A DNA stretch of 64,000 nt from Gigantopelta aegis (Eukaryota > Mollusca > Gastropoda > Neomphalida > Peltospiridae), in the NCBI RefSeq assembly GCF_016097555.1, contig NW_024532765.1, forward strand, positions 62,001 to 126,000, given 5' to 3'. The notes beneath the pieces are model-generated. The model did no database searches. It was not told where the DNA came from and saw only the letters and a list, made by a program, of their open reading frames with translations. A program made the translations under genes and the position numbers. Positions 55,020 to 64,000 of this stretch are shown in pieces. How positions within the stretch are numbered: position 1 is the stretch's first letter; each line of letters opens with the position of its first letter.

Positions 55020-57126
55020 AAACACCATACCATAATACGACCACATCATAGACAGGCATATAAAAAGACAACAGATATCTATAAAATACCAAAATATTGT
55101 TTTGGCATTTTTTGATAACCATGCAGTGGTCAGAGTGTGATGACAACATATTTCAGCAAAACGATACATGCATGTGATGATCAACTGCATGGAATCTTGA
55201 ACAAATAATTTGAATGAGAGTTGTCTTTATTTTATCGGGCTATTCGAATATAGCCAATCTATTAATTCATCATTAAAGACATATAAATTTATCCTGCAAT
55301 CACTTTATATATACACTGGCAAGATAGGTCACTTGACATAAATCACTTGACATAAATAAGTCCGACTCAACTCTAGATTTTCAATAAATTATTGGTTTCA
55401 ATAAATAACATTTATTATGCATGAAAATGTATGGTAATGAACTGTTGAGCTGAAATCACACTGATATTCTTCTCATATAAGTACATGTAATTTATTCATG
55501 CCATGTCAGTAAACAGGTCACAATGACACACTAAAATAAAAACCTATAATTATGGTAGGCCATTAAAAGTAGTTGGTAAATTATGAGTTGTAAATATTAA
55601 AATTAAAAAAATATTTAGCCCTAGAATGCATTAACATAATTTTTGTTTTTTTAAGTTAATGTTTATTAATTTGTTGCAAAAGTTATTTGAGTCATTCTGC
55701 AGTAACTGGCAGATTTCAGGTCCAATTCAAATAAAATTTTGACTACTTTTTGTCTCTATTTTTCTTCATCAGCTTGGTAGATTAGTATCATTAGTAAATA
55801 ATCATAATAGCAGCAGTAATCTATCTGGCCGATTTTGATTTATAATTTATTGAAATCTGCATGGTGTCCCATCTCAGTGTCATCTACGTCACGACATGTA
55901 GGCTTTCTTGAACTTCCATTTATTTTGTTTCCCATATTATTTAACCTAATAATGTGAATCCCAGTATATTTACATTACTTTGTAAAACTAATATTCACAT
56001 TTTGTTTGATATCTTAGACATAACTGAACAGTGTTCAGGTTCTCGAACTGTGACAGTCTGTAAAATGTCAGGCATTCACCGTAACCAGATGTAGATAATC
56101 GCTCTATCCAGATACTTTTAATTTTAATTAATGCAGGAAATTGTGTGAAGTTAAACAAGTGCATTCCCTCTGGACACCACTATCTTTCAGTTTGATTAGT
56201 TTTAACAGTTTATACTTGTTAAGTAAAAATATCTGTTGTGACTCACCGTGACGTAGATGACACATCGTGATGTTTATGACATTTGTATGCATAATGATAG
56301 CCTTAGGACTCATGGGGAAAAGTAATAACACAACTGTTCAGTTTCTTTGTTATTTTCATATTTATTTGTAATAAATAACTGGAAAATTATTGATCCCACA
56401 CATAATCTTTCCATAATTAACTCAATAATATTTAATTTTTTTAGACTTGTAGGCCTATTGGACAGCAAGAGGGTTTCCCTGAATAATTTACAGCTAAATA
56501 TAGCATGGTCACCATCTTTGTTTCTTTGTCAGTTGTCTGCAAAGGATCATAGAAAACACTTACACATAAAACAGTGACGTCACTATAGTTAATGCGTGTA
56601 ACAGACTCCAGATTCTGCACTAAAATACTTTTGTTTCCTACTTGGATTTGGATGTAATTTTGTATAGGCATATAGCTGAAGGTATAAACTTTATTTTTCA
56701 AAGCAACATTTAATAAATATTTTGGCGTGAACCTCAATTATTGCAACTTTGATATAGCACCTTTAATACTAAGCAAAATCTTAGAATACCAAAAGTCGAT
56801 TCTTATCTAGGTAACAGATTGTTCGCTTATGTGACACAGATTTTAATGACAGTTTTTTCCAGCTGATACTATTAGTTTAAACAAAAATATTGTATTGCCT
56901 TTCATTAAATAATAGTTTATTTGATACTTCATTACTTGGTAAAGTGAGTTTACCATGTAAGCAATTTGTGGGCACTAGTGAAATAGTGTATTCTGCTAAG
57001 ACTCAGCCTAAGTGGTGTTTATTAAATTTGAGCAAGGTTCTAGCAAAGGTTTACCTCTTGGAAAGTTAGCTTGGTTTGAGCAAGAAAGTATAGGCAAAAC
57101 TGTTACAGTGAGATAGAGGCACATGT
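55020..57126. other. Non-coding stretch upstream of the first seen exon
   Basis: No minus-strand exon could be supported here. 'GTGTCATCTACGTCACG' (55876) and its inverse (56248-56264) are an inverted pair 370 bp apart; a third copy lies at 61157. This suggests an unrecognised repeat. Confidence 0.4.
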
Positions 57127-57134
57127 ATAGCTGT

Positions 57135-58234
57135 CAGGGGTGGGGAAAAGCCCTTTTTTTTCGGTCTGGGACCGATTCTCGATCTCTGAGACCAAATTTT
57201 TTTTTTTTAAATGTGCTAACCTAGACATCAGTCTCTCGTGCATGATTTAAAATAATAAATTAATAGTGGTCAATATGGCTGGTGTTTCAGACGTTTGTGA
57301 TTTTAAAGTCTGCCTAAGTATATCGCCAGTCACTGAAGTCTGACCTACAGTAGTGTCAATCAACTGCCACTAGGCTACACATTTGTCAAAGTCCCTGAGC
57401 CGGTCAAGAGATTAAACAGACGTTAACGATAGCACCATCTTGGTTTAGAGAGCCATCAAGGTATTATACTCCAATTAAAACAAAGGACCCAGAATTTGCA
57501 ACTGGTTACAATCAACACGTGTCAACACCTGTGTACGGAGCTCTGTCGGATCGAGTGTTCTAGTCCGAAGCAAGAGGCTTTTGTGCAATACAAACTGCTT
57601 AAAAATAGCATAAAATATACTGAGATAATCTATAAATGTATTTATTGTTGACTGTTCAATGTAGTGTATCCAATAATTATAAAGGACTTTAAAATTAACA
57701 AAAGGTTTCCACTTTTTTTGTTAACAAGTGGGAGTAAGCAGAACAGCTACATGTACTGGTTATCTCAAGAGCCAGTAGAGGTCAAATTTCATTCAATCAG
57801 TGATGACGTTATTACTCTCTTTGTCTAAACATGTGCTAGTTCAGACTGTCAAACGCCTCAACGGTGCCATCTTTTATTAATTTTCAGGACACAGTACTGA
57901 ATACTCGTACTTTTTATACATATATGGGAATTAAAATTCATAACTTTTATTCTTTTTTATATTATTTATTCCATTATCATGATTATGTAAAATATATACA
58001 ATTTGTGGGGGGTTTTCACTGATGTGATAAAAAAATAAAATAAAAAAGTTTCATGTTTTCATGTTTATCGTTTCGCTTTAATGATTCAAGATAAAACTAT
58101 ACAAATGTCACTATGATTTTTAAAAAAACTATTTGGCAAATATCGTCTTTTAAATGTTTTTCTTTCTCTCACCCCCCCCAGTAGTAACGATAGCAAGTGG
58201 GACTGATTGACAATTTTATTTTTTCCCATCCCTG
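57135..58234. mobile_element. hAT-type MITE with a perfect 8-bp duplication
   Basis: 1,100 bp with ends CAGGGGTGGGGAAAA and TTTTTTCCCATCCCTG, flanked by ATAGCTGT at 57127-57134 and 58235-58242. It is homologous to 33372-36207 and supplies the empty-site reference for the insertion there. No transposase. Confidence 0.88.
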
Positions 58235-58265
58235 ATAGCTGTTTTAATTAATATATATATAGAGG

Positions 58266-58408
58266 TTATTACCAGAGTGTTTTTCGGTATCATCAATATC
58301 ATAAATTAGGAATAAAATTTGTATTATGCAAGCCTCTGGCGAGCATAATACATTATTTTTATTCCTAATATATGATATTGACGATACCGAAATACACGAG
58401 GGTAATAA
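58266..58408. repeat. Foldback hairpin with GAGTGTTTTTCGGTATC arms
   Basis: Arms of ~62 bp (TTATTACCAGAGTGTTTTTC inward) pair around a loop containing GCCTCTGGCGAGC. A shorter relative with loop GAGGCTCTGCC is at 36471-36517. Confidence 0.75.
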
Positions 58409-59074
58409 TATGTTTATCATATAAGCTCAAGCTTAATACAACGTGTTTTTGTAAACTGTACATGCATCTTTAATTCCAGTCCTCCATTACTAGATATTCA
58501 AATGACGTAAGAATATGTGGCGCTGTGTATTTTTGAATGAAAATGACGTCAAACTCGAATGACGTCATTTTAGATGTCCTTACATCAAAATAAAGTTATG
58601 CCTAATGTTTTTTGTTTTCTGAACGCTGGACAGCTTTCAGTGTCAAACTGCCATTGAAATGTTTTTATTTGATGACTATGAATGCATACGTCAATCATGG
58701 AGTGTCACCCAAGTACGTTTGCTTAAATGTCAATAAACCAAGTGACGAGACCTCGACTAATTTACATCTAATTTGCAAAGTTATCAAATTCTCAAAGTAT
58801 GTGATCTGAAAAATATCACATACTTTGATTGCACTGAAAATGTAAGATATTATATGATATATATATCCCCCTCTAACACCCCCCTCCCCCCCCCCCCCAG
58901 CCATGTGTTGGTGGAATAATGGACAGAAACAACTAAAAACTTAGGAGATAACCATATAATTTTTTTTTAGATTTATGGGTGTTATATCCATTTGATCCAG
59001 CAAATATCATTTTTAACTGAAGATGTTAAAAATGAAACATTTGCGGTCATCAAATAGACAATAACACCTGCAAA

Positions 59075-59080
<6 letters not shown>

Positions 59081-59121
<41 letters not shown>
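59081..59121 (+). repeat. A-homopolymer of about 41 nt
   Basis: Long A run without an obvious retroposon upstream. It may be a retroposon tail or slippage, and the length is likely unreliable in assembly. Confidence 0.9.
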
Positions 59122-59124
<3 letters not shown>

Positions 59125-59198
59125 ATACGGTTATGTCCAATGTAAACTGATTCGTTTTTCTATGGAACTAATTGTATATTTGGTATTTCTTGAAAACA

Positions 59199-59914
59199 AA
59201 CCGTGAAACCCCTCAAAACCGGACAGCCAAGGGACCAAGAAAAAAGTCCGGTTGTGAGAGGTATTGGGTTTACAGAAGTTTCAGTATTGAGGTAAACCGA
59301 TTGTTGGTTGGTGTTCTCTACTGATATTGTAATTAATAAAACTGCCAAAAAAACAGGTACACTTTCGAACTTTCAAATTATTTTATGTTTATCATCAAGT
59401 GATAATTCAACATAGCTGCATTTCATTGCGGTAATCATGAGACATACATGTAGGCTATGAAAAGGAGCTTAATCAAATTCGTAAGTTAATCTAACTTTGT
59501 ACCAATCGAGCTCAGAATAAAGGGAGTACATGTGTTTCCTCCAGTTATTTAAACATCAAAGCTGTTAATTAATCCCTTAATTGGTATTTGTCAACTGCAC
59601 AACAGTGACACTGGAGCGCTCATGTAATTAGCTCTGCATACGCAATCACGTTATCGGCTGAGTGGGTATTCAAAGTATAAGTAATGCAGTAATGATTGAC
59701 GTCGGTGTGACCGTCCGGTTTTCTGAGGTAAAATTTGCATTAAAGGAACACAATGGGACCGGATAATTTCGTCCAGTGCAGTTTAGAGGGGTTTCCAGTT
59801 TAGAGGGGTAAATTTTAGTGTTAAAAGATATGAAAATCACTGGATCGTGTAAAACGTCTGGTTTTGAGGGAATTCCGGTTTACTGAGGATCCGGTTTTGA
59901 GGGGTTTCACTGTA
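59199..59914. mobile_element. Inverted-repeat element (GTGAAACCCCTCAAAACCGG)
   Basis: The left end GTGAAACCCCTCAAAACCGG and the inverse of the right end share the same sequence. TTTGAGGG(G) and CCGGTTT modules recur near the right end. About 716 bp and non-coding. Confidence 0.6.
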
Positions 59915-59962
59915 CATGCATGGCTACAATCTAACTGTAGACCCGTGAACCATCAACATGAC

Positions 59963-60375
59963 CAGAGCCCTCAAAAGTACCCGGTCTCCGGCGGCAAATC
60001 GCCGCCTGAAACAGCTTTTGCCGCCGCCTACTTTTCGTTGATGGTAAAAAAAAAGTGCTTTCTCTTCTTTAATAAAGTCTCCTACAAAAGGGATCCAAAA
60101 ACAAGGTGCCAAAATAGTTGTTTATTTGTCTTGAAACGCGATTAGTTCACATCGAAATTTTTATCAAGCAGCGTTACCGTTTTGGGTGATGTCGTTGGTT
60201 CGTCGTTACACGTGACTTTCAACATGGCTGCTAGAAAATGTAGGAAGCTACCGGTTCCGACATGCTCCAATAACCTTTTTCAAATGTTTCTTGGGGAGGG
60301 CCCCCAGACCCCCCACTTTACCCCTGCTATCATCACTGTTGTAGCCTGCTACTTCTTAAACTATTGAGGGCGCTG
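59963..60375. mobile_element. hAT-like MITE with CAGAGCCCTCAAAAGT ends
   Basis: The left end CAGAGCCCTCAAAAGT matches the inverse of the right end (ACTATTGAGGGCGCTG). The internal GCCGCC-rich stretch is unusual for this AT-rich window. No clean duplication was found. Confidence 0.5.
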
Positions 60376-60548
60376 CATGGCCTGTTCCAATTGCTAATGA
60401 CATCACTTTCGAATGACGTCATTAGCTTTGCAGATGTTATTTTCATTGGATCCCCGAAAAAGAATGTAATTAACCAATAACAATACAGAACACACTTGCC
60501 ATCAGTTTTACAATATATTGTAATTGGCCAGTCTTTACCCCTTAATGA

Positions 60549-60595
<47 letters not shown>
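60549..60595 (+). repeat. (GT)n microsatellite
   Basis: About 22 uninterrupted GT units. Confidence 0.95.
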
Positions 60596-60596
<1 letters not shown>

Positions 60597-60767
60597 ATAT
60601 GTGTTTGCGTGCACATGCATCACTTAAATCATTGTGTATTTCATCAACTGGGTGAGAATAAATTGTTAGAAGTATGCTGTTTTGGGAATACATGTTCTGG
60701 GAATGTTGACAAATTAGTGTAAAGATTTTAAAATTAATTTGTTCAAAATTAATAGCAATAGAAAGAA

Positions 60768-60957
60768 ATTTTTATTTAATGATGCACTCAACACATTTTA
60801 TTGAGAGAGGAAACCCACTGTCGCCACTTCATGGGCTACTCTTTTCGATTAGCAGCAAGGGATCTTTTATATGAACCATCCCACAGACAGGGTAGTACAT
60901 ACTATGGCCTGTGATATACCAGTCGTGGTGCACTAGCTGGAACAAGAAATAGGCCAT
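60768..60957 (-). mobile_element. SINE copy, internally deleted
   Basis: Tail (TTTAATGATGCACTCAACAC) joined directly to GAGAGAGGAAACCC; about 50 bp of the usual body is missing. It then continues to CTGGAACAAGAAATAGGCC. The tRNA head is absent. Confidence 0.75.
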
Positions 60958-60959
60958 TT

Positions 60960-62645
60960 TAATATCAGTGCCTATACATGTATCTTTGTTATATGATGGA
61001 CATTGTTTCATCTAAGACACACTCAAAATGTCGGCTATCATTTCAACAAAAACAAAATGGCTGTTGTGGATATTAAAAAATGACACTATCACAAACTTGC
61101 AATACCACATGGAAATAGTAGTTTTATGGAAATTCAATGTTTCTAGCACCTCGAAGAAGTCGTGACGTAGATGACAAAGAATCTGGGGACATAGATTTGT
61201 TTAACTAAAAACTTTGATTATTAAAGATATTTAGTATCTAACAAGTCCTTTTGGACAATGAAGCAAGGTTGGAAAAATCCCGTGCCCGGACGCCTGGGAT
61301 AACCAGATTTCATGACAGGGCAACCAGTTTTGCTCATGACATAAGCCCGGCTTATTTAAAAAACAAAATCACATCTAAAATAAAAATAAAAAAATCCCAC
61401 CCAGTATGCTCCCACCCAGTATCCTCTCTAGCAAAATATTTGAAATTACTATTCAATTACTTTACCAGCCGCTAATCCACACATGTTCACATGACCTAAG
61501 CAAACTTCAATCAGCCGCCAGCCATATGACTCGGACATCGCAAAAGCAATAAACGTGATGCACCGTGTCTGTTTTCACAGTGAACATACCGTATTTGACA
61601 GGAAATTAGCCCATGTCTTTGAATAAGCCCCCTCCATTTTAATAGCATTTACGAAATTAGGCCCTTATTCATAAATAAGCCCACCCCCAACTTTGTCACC
61701 TTAAATAAAATAACAGAAAATGCAAGTTTGCTCTAAGTTCATTAAAAAGGTCATATACCTCCTGCAGACAATTAAACACAAATGTAACACAATCTTTTAC
61801 CACCAGTGAGATTCATCTGATTAAAATTAGTTCTACTGGTCTACCAGTAGATCTAACAGCATTGCGTGGACTCCCATGTCCAGGTGACATTTCATCTATA
61901 AATAACAATTTAAATATTGACCAATTACACTTCACCTTTTATAGCGTTATTCGGGAGCATAAAAATTCTAAAAATATCGGACGAGACTAGTTATGCAATA
62001 GGCGAACATGTTGGTCTATTTCAACATTAAAAAACAGGGGAAAAGTGCAGTAATAAACTCTGGATTGTATACTATTATAAACAGATTTTATGGTTATACC
62101 ATCACATTTTTTTTTTTTGTCTTGAAACGAATTTTATATAAAATTTTATATTGAAATTAGTTTCTGGCATACTTCGTAATTCAACTGAATCATTTCGTAT
62201 ACCCTCGGCATAATCCCAAATGTTTTCAAATTCTTTTCAAATCATTGGCATGATTTTGCAAGTAAAGTTTTGATTGGTCGAATGAAAGGTCAACTGGACA
62301 TGATCTCCAACTGGGTGCTGTTAGATCCACAGGTAATAGTAATTAACCAGTGGAGCTAATTTTAATTATATTGAGTGAGATTTAGCAGTGCAACAATAAC
62401 AGCGTGTAACATTGTTTTTAATTTCATGTCTGCAGTATTTCTTTGAAGTACCCAAGCCCAAATCTGAACTAAAACCAATATCTATTTTTAAAACCACACT
62501 GGGTCTGGTGTTAATGCTAATAATAATTAGGCAAATACCTTCTTCTAATATTGGCTAAGAACAATTGCAATGACCTAGATTGACAACTACATGTATACTT
62601 AGCTGTAAATTTAAGTGTAAGCTGGCTGTCTGTGTCAGAAACGTG
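60960..62645. other. Non-coding DNA before the Ginger-like pair
   Basis: Contains the single CCGTA-type end at 61593. Otherwise AT-rich with short frames only. Confidence 0.4.
61593..61690 (+). mobile_element. Single end of a CCGTA-type element
   Basis: TACCGTATTTGACAGGAAAT followed by AGCCC/AAGCCC modules resembles the left end of a CCGTA-type family. No matching right end is seen, so this is a fragment. Confidence 0.35.
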
Positions 62646-62649
62646 TATA

Positions 62650-63492
62650 TGTTACAGTCAATCTGTGAAACCAGTCATTACGCGTAATGCCTAAACAAAT
62701 CAGTCATTTCGCGAAGTGCCTGTGATCACCAGGCGATACGCGAAATGACTGAAAATTCCAGGCATTTCACGAAATGACTGATAATCATGGCCAGCCATTA
62801 CGCAAAATGACTAAAGTGATTCAAGTCTTATTTGTGACACTTGTATACAGGCTTCTGGTCTTAAATATTGATAAAATCACATTTTAAGAACAAACAAGGA
62901 TAAGTATATTGACTATACGATTTAAAAATACTACTTAATATTAATTATTATTCACCTTTTGCTATGACTTTCATCTCTATAAAACTAAACATGTTTCTGG
63001 AGTTTACTCATAAGTTCTTCTGTTGCAACCAGTACATGGCAGAGTCCTTTGAAGATAAATTTAAAACTAAGCCTTACATAAAGTATGAAGTTTGTAGAAA
63101 AGTGCTAATTCCAAAAGATGCACATTTCACAATGCTAGATCTTAAAACAGCAGCAGCTGATAGTGGAACAAAGAGCAGACATACCAATATGTTACTATAA
63201 TTATTTGAGACTGACTACTTGGTAACATTCAACCTCATATTCATGTACAACTTCTGAAATGATTTGATTTGAGTTTAAATAAAGCGTTACATTAGGACTT
63301 GAGTGGTGTGGTATTATAGATAGCACTTTAGTCATTTTGCGTAATGGCTGGCCATGATTTTCAGTCATTTCGTGAAATGCCTGGACTTTTCAGTCATTTC
63401 GCGTATTGCCTGGTGGTCACAGGCACTTCGCGAAATGACTGATTTGTTTAGGCATTACGCGTAATGACTGGTTTCACAGATTGACTGTAACA
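62650..63492. mobile_element. Ginger-like MITE with ~170-bp modular inverted repeats
   Basis: Termini TGTTACAGTCAATC...GATTGACTGTAACA, flanked by TATA (62646-62649, 63493-63496). The inverted repeats contain several 'CAGTCATT(T/A)CGCG(A/T)AATGACTG'-type palindromic modules. TGT...ACA ends with a 4-bp duplication fit Ginger-type transposons. The centre holds a small frame (63039-63200, MAESFEDKFKTKPYIKYEV...) that I do not recognise. Confidence 0.6.
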
Positions 63493-63496
63493 TATA

Positions 63497-64000
63497 TATT
63501 ACAGTCAATGTGTAAAACCAGGCAATCTGTAGAATGCCTGAAAATTTCAGGCAATCTGTAAAGTAACTGATTCACTCAGGCAATCTGTATATTAAAATAG
63601 ATTGTTTTTTCAATGGATTAGAAGTCCATTGAACATGCATTCATGATAACTTTTGATGTTAACCTGTTTTAATCTATTAATTCTATACTTTGAAAAAATA
63701 ATCGTAACGGTTAATTACCTTAAAATAGATTGCTTTTTCAATGGATTAGAAGTCCGTTGAACATGTATTCATGATAACTTTTGATGTTAGCATGTCTTAA
63801 TATGGTATATGAATGTTTTTGCAACGGATTAGAAGCCAGGGTAAAGGTGTTTCTCCATAAATACAGTATGGATAGGCAGGCATATCATTGCTCAGCAATG
63901 GCAAAGTTAATGGATGTTCGTTTTAAGGAATTACTTCTAGCAAAGAAGGCCAGTGATACAAAGTTAGTGCTTATGCTGAAAGAGGAATATTTCCAAACAA
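63497..64000 (+). mobile_element. Left end of a larger related element with an ORF running off the window
   Basis: This begins TATTACAGTCAATGTGTAAA, a variant of the neighbouring MITE terminus, followed by 'CAGGCAATCTGTAGAATGCCTG'-type modules. Then come two ~68-bp direct repeats (63593-63660, 63724-63790). An open frame (63868 onward) reaches the window edge. This is the arrangement expected for the start of an autonomous element. Confidence 0.5.
63868..64000 (+). CDS. N-terminus of a probable transposon protein, cut by the window edge
   Basis: ATG at 63868 opens MDRQAYHCSAMAKLMDVRFK followed by ELLLAKKASDTKLVLMLKEE and YFQT, still open at the last base. A second ATG (63898) could also serve as start. 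The 'F-K-E-L-L-L-A-K-K...K-E-E-Y' pattern resembles the N-terminal region of integrase proteins annotated as KRAB-A domain-containing 2-like in invertebrates, which belong to Ginger-type transposons. That fits the terminal repeats to its left but rests on a short stretch only. Confidence 0.4.
   Translation, partial: MDRQAYHCSAMAKLMDVRFKELLLAKKASDTKLVLMLKEEYFQT

Noticed and set aside
56441-56737. 98-codon minus-strand frame upstream of the first seen exon
   Set aside because: No acceptor or donor in phase with the exon at 54088 and no recognisable domain.
60333-60623. Minus-strand frame with a run of HT repeats
   Set aside because: It is the (GT)n microsatellite translated.

Overview
This window is animal nuclear DNA: AT-rich, intron-dominated and packed with repeats. 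A marine mollusc is the best guess. The reasons are a tRNA-derived SINE of a type I associate with mollusc genomes, a LINE tail containing 'TTTAACGACACCCCAGCAC', several mollusc-style MITE families, and a multi-exon immune-type gene resembling RNF213. No tRNA, rRNA, bacterial operon or CRISPR array is visible. The species cannot be named from the sequence alone.

Host genes. The clearest host gene is on the minus strand. Four exons (53689-54088, 36245-36329, 27732-27872, 7811-9534) have matching splice phases and encode about 783 residues. The order is a TRADD-N-like domain, a charged linker, then a long helical block resembling the N-terminal part of RNF213-type E3 ligases. Both gene ends lie outside what I can find. 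Further left on the same strand, exon-like pieces at 6985-7192 and 2602-2737 look like a damaged member of the family related to the P2X7 receptor C-terminal zinc domain. Weaker exon-like pieces lie at 5011-5084 (+), 39068-39551 (+) and 50925-50988 (-).

Mobile elements fill most of the rest. Three Tc1-type transposons are present: 28894-30468 (damaged), 41184-42788 (transposase reading frame whole) and 46560-48080 (decayed). hAT-type elements with 8-bp target duplications lie at 12867-13048, 33372-36207, 48490-49570, 52250-53077 and 57135-58234. Pogo-type elements with CCGTA ends are at 21189-22068, 49648-50522 and 51830-53606. TTAA-flanked elements are at 17522-19624, 22962-24476 and 40893-43594. 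There is also a Harbinger-like MITE, a Ginger-like MITE abutting the start of a related larger element at the right edge, a 5'-truncated LINE, at least six SINE copies and a broken gag-like retroelement fossil.

Layout. 1-7 kb: low-complexity DNA, two foldbacks, a 69-bp minisatellite and the left-hand exons. 7-10 kb: the large RNF213-like exon and a SINE. 10-16 kb: tandem repeats carrying oestrogen-response-element palindromes, the gag fossil, the LINE and the Harbinger MITE. 16-20 kb: a long-period tandem repeat with RFX X-box palindromes, split by a TTAA element. 21-28 kb: the second gag fossil with nested insertions, and one exon. 28-44 kb: nested Tc1 and hAT elements and one exon. 44-54 kb: decayed Tc1, hAT and pogo elements. 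54-64 kb: one exon, a second ERE-bearing repeat block, a hAT element, and the Ginger-like pair.

Nested elements give a relative chronology. Two insertions can be confirmed against paralogous empty sites inside this same window.
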